Assembly: GCA_015501605.1 (NCBI GenBank)
Contig: JADNRZ010000001.1
Coordinates: 1,116,001-1,180,000, forward strand
DNA: 64,000 bases
Direction of reading: 5' to 3'
DNA from: Panaeolus papilionaceus
Taxonomy: Eukaryota; Basidiomycota; Agaricomycetes; Agaricales
The notes under the pieces were generated by a model. The model was given only the letters and a program-made list of their open reading frames with translations, made no database searches and was not told the DNA's origin. This document shows, one piece after another, positions 22,945-34,883 of the stretch. Positions within the stretch are counted from its first letter, which is position 1, and every line of letters starts with the position of its first letter. The position numbers and the translations under genes are program-made.

Positions 22945-24786
22945 ATGGCCAGCTCGTCCTCGGCTGCTTCATGGTATCCCCCAGCTCAAAGAGTTCAAGC
23001 TAAAGTCGGCAAGGCTCTCAATAAAGCAATCAAGGCCAGGAAGCTCAAGGGTGAACCCGCACCTGCCCCACCAACGAACAAACGAATCCCTGACTTTCAC
23101 TATCACTCATTCTTGTGTATGTTCAGAGTGAATTCTAACTTGTTTATTGGAAACTGACATCAGTGTTAGTCAAGCACAAGCCCATTTCTATTGATCACAC
23201 CCGTCCAGCCACTCTTGAGGTCAGGAAATCACCAGACAATGGTGTGTTTGCAAAGGCCGAGTTCCCAAGCGTCAATGTGCGTTGTCTCTTTAAGCCCACA
23301 TCTAGTATTAACATTTCATATCAGCCTGGAGATGCGTACGCCATGGTCGGTGAGGAGACACCAGCCAAAGAGGTCGATTGCCTTTTAATCTATGACGAGG
23401 TTACCAATGTACGTACTTCCCCCCATTGTAGCGTGATACGATGTTCAGACTTGGGGCCTTTCAGACTTGGACCCTTGAGAAGCTCGATTCTTTCATTCGC
23501 TTCCAAAGAGTTACCAAAGTGGCAGCCACCTCTCCCCGTCCGGCTTCACGTGCGTCGTTTATTTCCTTTCTCATCGTCCAACCCCTTCTTAATTCGAAGT
23601 CATTTATATAACCGCCTCCACAGCAGGAACCCCGTCTTTGAAGAAACCAAAGCCTGCCGATGATAGACTTGATGACGACCTTGAGAGACAACTCCTGGAT
23701 CTTGCAGGATCATCAATAGCAGAGGAGAAGAGCCGTAAACCACCTCCACCTCCACCTCCGGCTTCAGCTGGTTCAATTAAACGGCCTGCAGACTCTGACG
23801 ATGAGGAAGGTGAAATAGAGGTTCCCTTACGCTTGCTTCATCAACCCGCAAAAGATGTGAGAAATGTGAAGCCCGTTCCCAAAACATCCCCAAAAGCCAA
23901 GGCTTCTGCTGCTGCACCCTCACCAAAGCCACCGATACCCAAGCCTGCTGCACCAGTCCCAACACCACAACTATCTTCATCATCTTCCAATGCTTCCAAA
24001 CCCTCCAAACCCCCCGTTAAAACTTCTGCGCCGGCACCTTCCTCATCTCTCCCTCCAAAACCTACCCCATCCACGGCTTCTGCGGAACCTCTGTCTTTGC
24101 CTCTGAAGTCCAAGAAAGCTCGTCCCCCAGCTGCTGCTCGACTTCCAACAGTTGAAGAGGCTCCTCCCGCTCCTTTACCGCAGAAGCTGGCGAAGCGTCC
24201 GCGTGTAGCTCCTCCGCCGCAACCAACGCCACCACCACCTCCTCCCAAACCGCTGGATCTCTCATTGCCTGGTGGGTCGGGAACGTTTGCACCACCACCA
24301 ATACCTGCATCATTCGCAAAACCTGCACCACCTAAAGTTGCACCACCTCCTCCTCCACCTGATCTTGAAGATCCCGCATCTATGATTATAGATTCTGATG
24401 AAGGGGAGGACGAATGGGAACCCGTGGCAGAGGTCGCACCTGAACCAGCACCTGAACCGCAACGGGTGTTTAATATTGTGATGGAGGAAGAGAATGACCC
24501 TGTTGTTCCCGATGCTAGAGGAGCTAGCATGGAGTATGACGAGGATCCCGACCTGGATGCTGCTCTGCACGAAGAATTGTTTAGCATGGACGTGGGAGGT
24601 GATGGCAATGATATGGATTATGGTTCGGACGGCGAAGAGCCCGAGGACTTCCTAGCCATTGCTATGTCAAACGAGCCAATGGGCCCGATCATGTCCCTCA
24701 ATAGATATGTTGGACAAAATGTTGGACAAAACGACGACTCGGATGTAACATCTTCGAGCAGTGAAGAAGACAGCGACGACGAATAA
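22945..24786 (+). CDS. RNA polymerase II elongation factor EAF (ELL-associated factor) family
   Basis: Five exons (22945-23116, 23164-23276, 23325-23408, 23465-23549, 23624-24786) give 538 aa in phase. The N-terminal 150 residues follow the EAF fold: RIPDFHYHSF, KHKPISIDHTRPATLEVRKS, the acidic-hydrophobic VDCLLIYDEVTN and TWTLEKLDSFIRFQRVTK. Together with ELL, EAF stimulates elongation and is part of super-elongation-type complexes; fission yeast has the ell1-eaf1 pair. The rest is Pro/Ala/Lys-rich disorder with polyproline runs, then an acidic C-terminus (MEYDEDPDLDAALHEELFSM... SSSSEEDSDDE), which in EAF proteins is the transactivation part. The last exon may begin at 23624 or 23627 (tandem CAG acceptors), a one-residue difference. 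A 12-nt duplication gives VGQNVGQN near 24710. Confidence 0.85.
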
Positions 24787-26641
24787 ACGGGTCAATCTCC
24801 TTGCACCCTGTTCGGCGCTTTGACTTCACTCTCCCGGCTCTTTGATACCTTCTGTGTGCCCTAGTGAGCAAGTGTACCGCCTCTGGCCATGCCAATACCT
24901 TTCGGTTTCCTTTTCATCTCAACCCCTCCCTTCTCCCGCTATCTTGGGAGTTTACAGTGGACGTTATAAACGGAAGGATATTTCTACATTTATATTGCTA
25001 TATACCATATCACGGCTCACATTTTGATTTTTTCTCGACATCTGATTCTCCCAATCTCTTTTCTAGGCCCACCATATCACTTCTGCCAGCACTGGTTCTG
25101 CCCCCTTTTTACATTCCGCCCCTCCCATATCTTCTCAAGCCCATCCGACAGCCAAAACCTTTCGGCTCTCTTGCAACTATCATTAATTTACAATCTACAT
25201 CACCACCAACCATCGTATTATTAGAATCATCGCATCCATAAACCCCACATCGAACGTATGCATATTTAGATTCATGCATATGTGCAATATCAAGAGTTTT
25301 AAATCCTATTTTATTTATATGAATATCTGATCATAACATCCTCCTGAAGACCACAATGCTCGTACCAACCTGATGAGACAGCTGTGCCAAATCACAACCA
25401 AGGTGGGACTGTTTAGTGCTTTGAATGCGCCACAGACCCCGATTTGTACTCGGGGCTTTGGTTTAGGCGCCTGTAGTGTTTGTTCCTTCTTAGTTCTGTG
25501 CCTATTATTATTACCATGCCGCTGTGTTTCCCCTGTGGGTTAAATTAACAAAAATGGCAGCATCGTGTGGTTCTTGATGGTTTACGTTGGTCCCATCGAT
25601 AATTTCTATGAATATCATGATGAGTTTACTTCCCATACCCGGTGCCGGTTCTACAATCCAACTTCTGACACTGTTTCTTGTGAATGATGTAGATGAATCG
25701 CAGATGGAAAACTTGATGCAGGTCAAGCAACGTTGTTGTCCTGACGCATCCTTGTCTCAACATGATAGATGAGTCAATGCTCCAGCAGCTCATAACAACA
25801 CAAGCCGCGACATCTAACTTTGGGTTGTTCCACTCAGCCATGCGCATTTAATTTTCTCAACCAATATATTCTCGTGTAATTATCAGCTACCAACGAAATT
25901 ATTTTTGAACCACAGCAGCCGCAATTTGGTGCCACGCCAAAAGCGACTGGTGGGTGTGTACAGAGACGAGGAACAGAACAAATATCCTGTCTACCACATA
26001 AAAAATATCGGCGTAGAAACGGGAAACGAGGTGAGAAATATACGAGTGGGATAATTCAAATTCCCTCCCCAGGGAGAAATCAACGATGAACAAGGTTGGT
26101 TTGTGCCAAAAACCGTTATTGGTGGGACTGATCAAGTCAATGAAAAGCAACGAATGTCGAAAACAAAAAAGGCGGGGGTTCTATGACCAAGTGCAGGCTG
26201 AAAAATCAAACGAATCAAGAAAAAATGGGAATAAAACCGAAGAAATATAAACAGTCCATATGCCATCGGTTCTGTGGTATCAAGTGGGAGAAAGCTATAA
26301 AGTGTCCAAAAACAAAATGAATACATCATGAAAAGCAACCAACCTCCCCGTTTGCCGATAGTCCGCCATTGATGAAAAAGGTGGTATCCATGGTAAAGCC
26401 TCTAAAACGAGCGACTCGAATCCAAAAGCGATATTAATAAAAATCCAAATTCCCGGCAACGTCGAATGGTGGAGTGCTTCCCTGAAGGTCCATAACATTA
26501 AATTATTGCATTATCTAGTGGTCCATGAGGGTTGAAGGTGTTTGCGTCGATGCATTGTGTGCAGGTAATATGAATGCGAGGACAAGATGGGCATTAGGGA
26601 GACGTGAATATGGAAGAAAAAAAACGCTTTTGGGTAGAAGC
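24787..26641. other. Convergent, gene-poor AT-rich stretch
   Basis: 1.85 kb between the 3' ends of the EAF gene and the ferritin-like gene. Short open frames appear on both strands but none shows a motif or plausible exon structure. No transposon terminal repeats or RNA genes recognised. Confidence 0.5.
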
Positions 26642-28040
26642 TCAAGCAGGTGTCATCGACCAACCAGTGACGGTAATCGTCCCGTCAGCAGATGGTCCAA
26701 CAAAGTCGTTGGGTCCACTGGCCGCAGGACTAGCTGAGGCGGCGGGAGGAGCAACCGAATCTCCGCCAACGGGGGTTACTGGAGAAGTGGTGTCAGTGGG
26801 AGCGGCGGGGGCAGCTGCTGTTTGTGTGCTTCCTCCAGCAGCAATCAAAGCAGAGGCCTCAGCGGGGGAGATGGTGCGAGTGCTGGTGCTGACAATGGGA
26901 GCGGCATTTCCGGGAACACTGACGTTAGCGGTGACACGGGCGAGCTGGCCAAGGGTCTGGGGCTGAGTATCGATGAAGGCAAGGGTTGGGCCAGCAACGA
27001 GTTGAGTGGTAGCACGATCGCGGACATTGTTGATGAGGGGCTGGTTGTCGGAGGTGATGTAGATAGCAACTGGGCCGTTAATGCCATCAGGGACAACACA
27101 TGCACCGAAGGGAAGGACAACAGCGAAAGGCTGGCCACCGAGCATCATTTGGCAAAACATGGTCTGATGAAGATACATAAGTCAGCTAAAATATGACTGC
27201 ACATTGCCCATAGGACTCACAGAGGTGTCAACAGAGCTGTTCAAAGCAGGGGAGCTGAAGGTGAGTTGAGTTCCAGGAGCAACAGTTCCAGTGTTCGTGA
27301 CAGAAAGAACTGGGTTGGCTGGGATTCCGACATCACATCCAGAGATGAAGGGGCCAGCGAGGGCAAGCACCTCAGAGGGAGTGAGAGCAAGATCGAAAGC
27401 CGCTGGAATGGCGGTTCCGGTGCTGGAAAGGATGTTGAGAACAGTCTGATGGCGGGCCTCAACTGTCAAGATCGAGGCAGCAGCGGTGAGTAAGACTGGG
27501 TCGGTCAGAAGGGTAGCTCCACCAATGTAGGCACCAACTCCGACGGTCTCAACCACACGGGCAGTAGCCGCCATGGTCGCAACGTCAGTGAGAGCAGAAT
27601 CGAAGTTAAACTGGCAGTTCGTGATGGGCACCTCTCCGAAAGACTTTAGAGCAGCCTGATAGAAATATTGAGTTACATGGAACACACAGAAAATCGAATG
27701 ATTATTACCTGGAGAACGACGGAGTGGGTAGCCTCATCTGCCTGGATGCTGGTGAACTGCTCGATAGGGACCTGACTCGAAGCGAAACCAGCGTCAATAA
27801 ACTGTTGGGATTGGAACTTCGCCAAGGCCTGGCTGTAGAACTCGGATTCCAATTGTTCAAGCACATCGGCGAACTCTAAAAACCCAAGGCCATTAATGCT
27901 AGATCTTGAACAGAAATGCTGCATAACATACTGAAAACGAGGATGTCCGAAGCAGCTCGTTTACCGTAGAATCTCGCGGGTGCAGCTGATACCAACGAAG
28001 AAAAGATGAAGACGGCAGCAAGAAGAGTTGAAAAGATCAT
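26642..28040 (-). CDS. Secreted ferritin-like domain protein, Rds1 stress-response family
   Basis: Four exons (28040-27932, 27875-27709, 27655-27221, 27163-26642) give 410 aa in phase. MIFSTLLAAVFIFSSLVSA is a signal peptide. The ferritin-like four-helix region carries the metal-type residues: EFYSQALAKF in helix 1, EATHSVVLQAAL in helix 2 and VEARHQTVLNIL in helix 4. QLESEFY and EARHQ are the signatures of fungal Rds1-type proteins. The C-terminal 90 residues are Ala/Ser/Thr/Pro-rich, ending TVTGWSMTPA without a hydrophobic GPI tail. Fission yeast rds1 is induced by nutrient stress. The biochemical role is not established; the assignment to the family is firm. Confidence 0.88.
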
Positions 28041-29633
28041 TTTTTTCGGAATTATTCGAGACGTTTGATTATGGATATGTCGAAGGCCTGCTTGGAAAAA
28101 GAGTGTGGAGGGAAGACTGAAAAAACGGCAAAAAAAGACCAGGGGATGCAGCCGGGCAAGCCCAAAAAGAACGACTAGGGGGAAGGTTAGAAAGAGTCAA
28201 AAGATTCAATAGTTCGATGGAACACATACTTAAGGGCACGGGGGGAGGAAAAAGGAAAAAAAAAGAACGAAGAGAGGTGGCAAATGAGCGTGATGGCGAC
28301 CAACAAGCACTATTTAAGGCCATCACCAACAGCAAGACCCAAGGGACTGGTTGATCTCTGATTGGTTTCGGTCAATACGGCTCAGTTTCTCATTCCTATG
28401 GTGATATCGACATCAACGGTATATACTATACACACTCTCTCAGGATAATTTCTTTTCAATGTCAACCTCATGTTTACAACATGTTCAACAATCACTTTTT
28501 TTACTCAGAGCTTATGTATCATAGAATCTATGTAATTACACGCCCTCGAACTTTTGTTTCCTTTTTATTTCTCGTGAATAAAATCAGCTTAATTCGATGA
28601 ACTTGGCTAATCAGCGGGAGCGATATATATCCCTGAGCACTGGGCACCACAAAAACCTCCGCTGCAGGTTTTCGCTTGTAACAACACAACTTCAATCAAA
28701 CCAACAGACCAGGATGGCTTTTTACCAGTGCTTACACCCTGCCCACGATTCGGGAACAAAGCCCTCACTACTGGACATCGATAAAAGCCATGGTGAGCAG
28801 CATCGCAGTGAAGAATGTCTCAACTGTGTGATGAACAATCCTAATAAGCTCAACCGTTTGCTGTTGGTATGTCATCGCACCCGTATCTGTATCTACAACG
28901 CTGCACAAAAAAAAATCGATTGCAAAGAGCCCTGGATAAGCCCTGGAATTTATTCGAACAGATTTCTGGAATGCGCACACCCGCACAATTGACCTTCATT
29001 TACCTATGATGATCAAAGTCCAAACCCCTGTTCGTGGATGGGGATGGTTCATCACAGCTGATTCGTGAACAATGTAGCCAATCGCCTTAGCCCGAAGTAA
29101 GGGATCCAAGCATACTCATGTCCGTTCATTCACCGGAAGAGAATGAGGCCACAGGCAAGTTACATAGCAGAAGCGCCATGAATCATCACAACGTCGGTTG
29201 TCATGAACATACCTGATCCGTTATTCTGGGTGTGAACCAAACTCAAGCCTGCATATAACTTTCAAGTTGGCTGATCTGGTGCTACCGTACAATGGAAAGC
29301 AGCATTGAACAGTTCTTTGGCGAGCTCAAGCATCTTGACAACCATTTATGCCAATGCTCGACCTATTGCGAACGCCCAGAGACGCCCAGAGGACCGATCG
29401 GAAATGAGTGCATGTTGGGTGAGTTTATCGGGACCCTGTGGGACCTCAGCGAAGCCACCAGTAACCAATGCCGGCACTCTTTCTGATTAGACAGCTGCTG
29501 TCGCGATGGTCAGCATTTCATTACAATTGTAAGGGCCCTGCCTCTCAGACTCTACGAAAAACGAACAGAATTGATATGCGTAATCAACCACCAATGTGCC
29601 TTGTATTATAGCTGTTTCATTAAGTATTCTTCT
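28041..29633. other. Intergenic stretch
   Basis: 1.6 kb upstream of the ferritin-like gene and downstream of the carboxypeptidase. A 131-codon plus-strand open frame (28597-28992) has some cysteines but no recognisable domain, signal peptide or exon partners; left as non-coding. Confidence 0.45.
28238..28280 (-). promoter_or_regulatory. Pyrimidine-rich tract upstream of the ferritin-like gene
   Basis: On the minus strand this stretch reads as a CT-rich run with C6 and T9 blocks, 200-240 bp upstream of the ATG at 28040. Such tracts are common in promoters of highly expressed fungal genes; the role here is inference. Confidence 0.3.
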
Positions 29634-32174
29634 CTACATTTTCTTTTCGGCCAACCACCTTGAAACCATCGCCAATGCCTCTGCTGGTTTGTCATGCGGG
29701 ACGTAAACGCAAAAAGAAATGAAGTCAGGATGCCAATTTTGCAGAAAATAATAGAGAGGATACGTATCATATGTCCTGCACCTCTGATGGTGACAAAGGA
29801 GAGCAATGGCGTTTCCTTGACCTCTCCTACCTTGGGAGACGATCCGCCCAGACCAGTGTCGAGGGACCAGTCTCTCCACTCACTCGAAGTGTATAGAGCA
29901 CTGCCGTGCCACTGTAGCTTCTCGACCCACATCTTGTTGGCAACATAATTACATTGCCAATCATACGTCCCTGCATATATCAAGACTCGGACACCACGGT
30001 CAAGGAGGTTGGCAATGTAATCTTGAGTGTGAACCGCCCATTTATCCATGTGCGAGGAGAACGCCTGACCAACTGCGCTAGAACATGCAGAGAAGTTGCG
30101 GGGCGCTGAGTCAGAAACGCCGAGAAGGGCGCGGGTGGAAGGGAGGTCCAAGTATGCCGAAATGACATCGTTTTCTTTGTAACAAAGATCACCCTCGCAT
30201 GGCTGAAAAAGAAATTTTTAAGCCATTGATGGCAACGTTGCGGAGGCTTAGCGCCCGAGCTTTGCATCAACATACCTTCGAAATATCATAGACGTTTCTT
30301 CCTGTTGAAGGATATGTAGATGATTAGTAGCCCGACAAGAGAAGAAGGAGTTGCTCCTGTCATGTTATAAACCATCTCCGAAAACTCACCAGTAGCCCAC
30401 ATGCCTGTGGAAAGTTCACTATCACAGAAACTGACGGCGGCTTTGCAGTTGATGGCGTCAAACTGGTCGATGCAGGCGTTTTGCATGGCTTTTTGACATC
30501 TTGGGAGCTACAAGCGACGAATTGTTGTTCCAATGGGATGGGAATAGGGATTCATCGTGGTCATATATTTTAATTATCACTGACAAATTTTCTCGAAGCC
30601 AGAAAGAGTACTCACAGCCGCTTTCATTCGAACGCATGTGGATATAGACTGGAACGGCACATCTAGTGACGCTGTCCCACACTCCACCTCATAACGACCT
30701 GGGTATAGACTATAAAGCAAATAAAAGCACCGTTAACTCAACTCACATACTGCCTCCGATACCTAAACCGGGAGTATACATACGTAGAAATATCCGTGAT
30801 TCTTCAAGTTGATGGTGCTTCGACCTTCTTGAGCTGCAATCTGATTCTGATCATAAATCTCACTGGCGAATACAGGTAGATATCGTCCCTGAATGCGCAC
30901 ATTCGAGCGGCAAGAGAAACATTAAATGTTAGTTCGAAGTCACGTTGGCGCTTGGGACAGGCACATACACCGTAGGATTCGCCAGAAAGGTGAAGCGCCC
31001 TCCCAGCAAATTGAGGGAATTGCTCGAAGAAGATAGTAATAAAAGCATGGACATTTTTGGCTGCGTCCTCGGTTGTTTCCACAGTCTCGCCGTAGTCCGC
31101 ATATGAAAAGCCCACGCCGACCCTATTCAAAAGCAGTCAATTGAGTTGTATCTTGAGAATACAGGGGCATCGCACGGTTGATCTAGGAAGAAGATGTTGG
31201 CGACCTCATTCCACGAGTATGGATTCCACAATGTTCCATTCGAGGAAGAGCCAGTCATGTCAATGCTGCAAGGACCTGGTTGCCGTAATGGTTTCTAATT
31301 GATTTCAGACTGAATGAATCCATGTCCTTACCCAATTCCATTAACAGACCCATCGACGACGAGCAACCAGGGCCTACGTTCGAGACGGGGTGAGAATGAC
31401 AGAGGTCAAAACATGTCTAGTGTATGTACCTCCGTTGATCCACATCATTACATCGTCTAGATAGTGTGCGTATGAGTACTGCAACGGCATAACAATAACC
31501 AGCAGAATTGCTTACCTTTCTCGGGGTTCCTTCGACTCTCGAAGAAATAAAAGAACAGATGCTTCGCACTAGCGTCGACATCGAGGTATCCTGTGTAAAC
31601 ACTATTGTGGATATTAATGAAGGTGCATCGAACAATATGAAAGTGATCGAGCTTGTGTGCAAGTTTCGATGGTAACGAGCACATAAAAAGGACGGAGGCA
31701 TTGAAAGACTACTGGATGTACAGGAGGGGGGAAAAGGAAATAGGTCTTCATTCATTTTCGAAGTATCCGAAAAGACATCTCTGCTGGGTTTCAAGGAGAT
31801 ACCCATTTTGCCAGTCCTTGATTGTGGACATTTATTGTAGAATTGATGACTTACTTCACCGTTGGGTCGCAAAAGTTGCTTTTCTTTACGCGGATACTGT
31901 GACTAGGGAAATTTGGATGAGAGAGAACAGTAAATTCGTCCGATTTCACAGAAGATAGGTGGAGCTTCGTGGGTGAATCAGAAATGGTATCGTAAGTAAT
32001 AGGAGAACCAGCTGCCAATGGAAAGTTGGTTGAAGCTGGTCGAGTGAATGCCGCCTCTGGAGTCAGGAAAAGTCGCTGATCTTCATGACCAGAGCCATGA
32101 AAAGCAGCGGCATTTACAAAGGTAATTGCTGTAAGACATAAGGTCGTCAAAGTTGCAAACTGGGACAGATTCAT
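29634..32174 (-). CDS. Serine carboxypeptidase (peptidase family S10, carboxypeptidase Y type), possibly impaired
   Basis: Secretory or vacuolar exopeptidase releasing C-terminal residues. Twelve exons on the minus strand: 32174-31855, 31601-31516, 31456-31430, 31373-31332, 31275-31176, 31122-30969, 30888-about 30784, 30709-30616, 30507-30390, 30301-30276, 30202-29768 and 29702-29634. A signal peptide (MNLSQFATLTTLCLTAITFV) precedes a pro-region; YTGYLDVDASAKHLFFYFFE, WINGGPGCSS and NIFFLDQPVGVGFSYAD are family hallmarks. The triad is visible: Ser in SGESYGG (residue 241), Asp in IYAGTYDWQCN and His in RGAGHMVPHDKP. Two oddities: the His motif is joined only by an intron with AT-AC ends (29767-29703), and exon 7 appears to have lost about 20 nt, removing the expected VLIGNG before ITDIST and shifting the frame. 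An in-frame rescue splice (30780 to 30698) exists but drops that segment. It could be functional, shortened or a young pseudogene. Confidence 0.85.
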
Positions 32175-32604
32175 GCTGGGTATGCTGCACCACCGGTGCA
32201 ACGATATTATCAGAGAAGTGTGGTTGGGCAAATTGAAAGAGATAGTGATTGTAGTAGGAAGAAAGCGGGATTATCTGATTCTTCGGTAGTCTTTCCGGTT
32301 TCACTTACTAAATCAACATTTTCGCAAGGTTTTCAGATTTCCAAATTACATGGTGGTCATTTGTGGCACCTGAGGCAGCCACGGACACAGAAATAGCGAT
32401 TGTCCATTTAAGGAATTTATTTCACACGTGTTATTTCTCTGTGTGGGAACGCTCTCAAGAAATTTCTTCATCCACAAAAAAGTACTGCCCTCATCGTCGA
32501 GCTCGTTGTCGGCACCGTGTTCATCCAAAATTCTTGATTTTAACATCTTGAACACCAAAAACACATAAAGGTCGACGTACCCGACGTCAATACAATCTAC
32601 CAAA
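32175..32604. promoter_or_regulatory. Shared divergent promoter region, carboxypeptidase / NOP58
   Basis: 430 bp between two start codons facing away from each other. No coding signal; it must hold the promoters and 5' leaders of both genes. Confidence 0.5.
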
Positions 32605-34722
32605 ATGCTCGTTCTTTACGAGACTGCGATGGGCTACTGCCTATTCAAAATGAGCGATTCCGCGAAACTGGAGAGTGCCGACCTCTGGAAAGAGTTCGAG
32701 AGTCCCGAAAAAGCCAGGAAATTGTTTGTACAATTATCTGATCTTCTCAAAGTAATGATATTATTGCTAAACTTGATTTTCTGCTCATCAGACTTAAACT
32801 CAAAGCGCTGCATCGCTTCACTTCAACAGCCACGGCTGTTGAAGATATCACCGCTATTCAGAATGGAAAACTCGGCAAGGGACTGAAACAATTCTTGTCA
32901 GATGAGGTATTAGGAAAAGGCAAAGGAAAGGATTCGCTGCTTGTGGTAGATTCGCATCTTGGTATGATATTTTTTAATCGCAAGCGCATGCGAATACTAA
33001 TCAACATTTTATCCCAGCCCGCGCTATCAACAAAAAACTAAGCATCAACGTCGCTGCTGTTCAAGAACAACATGCTGACCTATGGCGTGGCATTCGAAGC
33101 CAATTGGCCACACTCCTGGACGGACTTGACCCCAAAGATTTGGCGACCATGAGCTTGGGTCTCAGTCATTCACTATCACGGTAGGACAGCATCAGGATGC
33201 CGTTTCCCTATGCTTATCCACTCCCCCAGGTTCAAACTTAAATTCTCACCTGATAAAGTTGATACGATGGTCGTTCAAGCTATCGCCCTCCTAGACGATC
33301 TCGACAAGGAAATCAACATCTATGCCATGAGGGTTAAGGTAAATTTTGAAAACCTGCCCTGAAAAGTACAGCTCTCATCACATTTACTCAGGAATGGTAT
33401 GGTTGGCATTTCCCCGAAATGGCGAAAATTATCACCGATAATGTTGCCTACGCCAAAGTCATCCGGCTCATGGGTACGATCACATCAATAGTATTCTGAC
33501 CGAGAAACAAAATCTCACATTTCCTCCAGGCTTCCGCACCAATGCCTCTTCAACAGATTTTGCTTCCATCCTTCCTGAAGACCTTGAAGCTGTTCTCAAG
33601 GCAGCTGCTGAAATTTCCATGGGTACCGAAATTTCGGACTCTGATATTGCACACATCCACTCCCTATGCGACCAAGTCATTTCAATCTCCCAATACCGCA
33701 CTCAACTCGCCGAATATCTACGAAACCGCATGAATGCCATCGCACCTAATCTTACTGCTCTTGTGGGCGAGCTCGTTGGCGCCCGTCTTATCAGCCACGC
33801 CGGAAGCTTGCTGAGCTTGGCGAAGCACCCCGCCAGTACCGTGCAGATTCTCGGAGCAGAGAAGGCCCTGTTCCGGGCTCTTAAGACAAAGCACGATACA
33901 CCCAAGTATGGTCTCATCTACCATGTACGCCTCCTCACATTTTTCTCCCCCGTTTACGATCCTAACACGTTACACAGGCTTCTCTGATCGGCCAAGCTCC
34001 TCCCAAGCTCAAGGGAAAGGTGGGGAATTATCCGCTGCTAACCTTTCCACCAGCTGACGCAACTTTTAGATGGCTCGTATGGTTGCCACCAAGGCTGCTC
34101 TTTCAATCCGTGTAGATGCCCTCACCGACTCCGATGGCAAGTCAGAGCCAACCGCTCCTTCAATAGGTGTAGAGAACCGCTCCAAACTCGAATCGCGTCT
34201 TCGAGCCCTGGAATACCAGAGCGAGGGAGGCAACGTTCGCCGTTTCACTGACAACGGCAAGAAGCAGCAGCGCTTCGAGATGTCCGGCGAGACCAAGACT
34301 TACAACGATTCCGCCGACTTTGTGCCAACTCAGCGTGACGATCCTAAGGATATTGCAGCTAAGATTGTCAAGGATGTTCAGGACGAGAAGAAAAAGGCTA
34401 AGAAGGAGAAGAAAGAGAAGAAGAAAAAGACAGAGGACTCTGATGACGATGAAATGGACGTTGACGGCGAGAAGAAGGAGAAGAAGAGGAAACGCAGAGA
34501 GAGTGAAGCCAATGCTGGTGAACCTATGGATGAGGACCCCAAGCCTGTCGGCGTATGTGTTATTCCTTTGTTGTATCTCAGGCCTTTTCCACTGACATTT
34601 TATCGTAGGAAACTGAAGAGGAGAAAAAGGCAAGGAAGAAGGCTAAGAAGGAGGCTAAGGCCAAAGCTGCTGCCGCTGCCTCTGACTCCCCAAAGAAAAA
34701 GAAGAAGAAATCCGAGGATTGA
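32605..34722 (+). CDS. NOP58: Nucleolar protein 58, box C/D snoRNP core component
   Basis: Core protein of box C/D snoRNPs with NOP56, fibrillarin and SNU13; needed for 2'-O-methylation and processing of pre-rRNA in the nucleolus. Nine exons (32605-32723, 32792-32961, 33018-33180, 33230-33338, 33392-33473, 33530-33924, 33978-34019, 34070-34552, 34609-34722) give 558 aa in phase. [16 protein letters not shown] starts the N-terminal domain. The coiled-coil/NOSIC region and the Nop domain follow ([63 protein letters not shown]). The tail is the typical Lys/Glu/Asp-rich KKE/D stretch ending KKKKKKSED. Full length, no defects. The first intron starts with an unusual GTTTGT donor. Confidence 0.97.
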
Positions 34723-34883
34723 TCTTCAACGCATTTTTCATTGTCTATATCTTGTGCTCACATCAAATACCTCCCTCGTTTCTCTTACGCACTGTTTGTA
34801 TCGGTCTGATTTTTGCAATGAATACCTAATTGTAACCATATTATACAACACCGCTAAAACCATGTGGAAAGTTATCTGTCTAT

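Noticed and set aside
24062..24608. Long minus-strand open frames opposite the EAF gene (255 codons and others)
   Set aside because: They are the antisense shadow of the Pro/Ala-rich low-complexity coding sequence, giving Gly-rich translations; the plus-strand frame has a recognised domain and consistent splicing.
28597..28992. 131-codon plus-strand open frame
   Set aside because: No signal peptide, domain or splice partners, and codon pattern unlike neighbouring genes; kept as intergenic.
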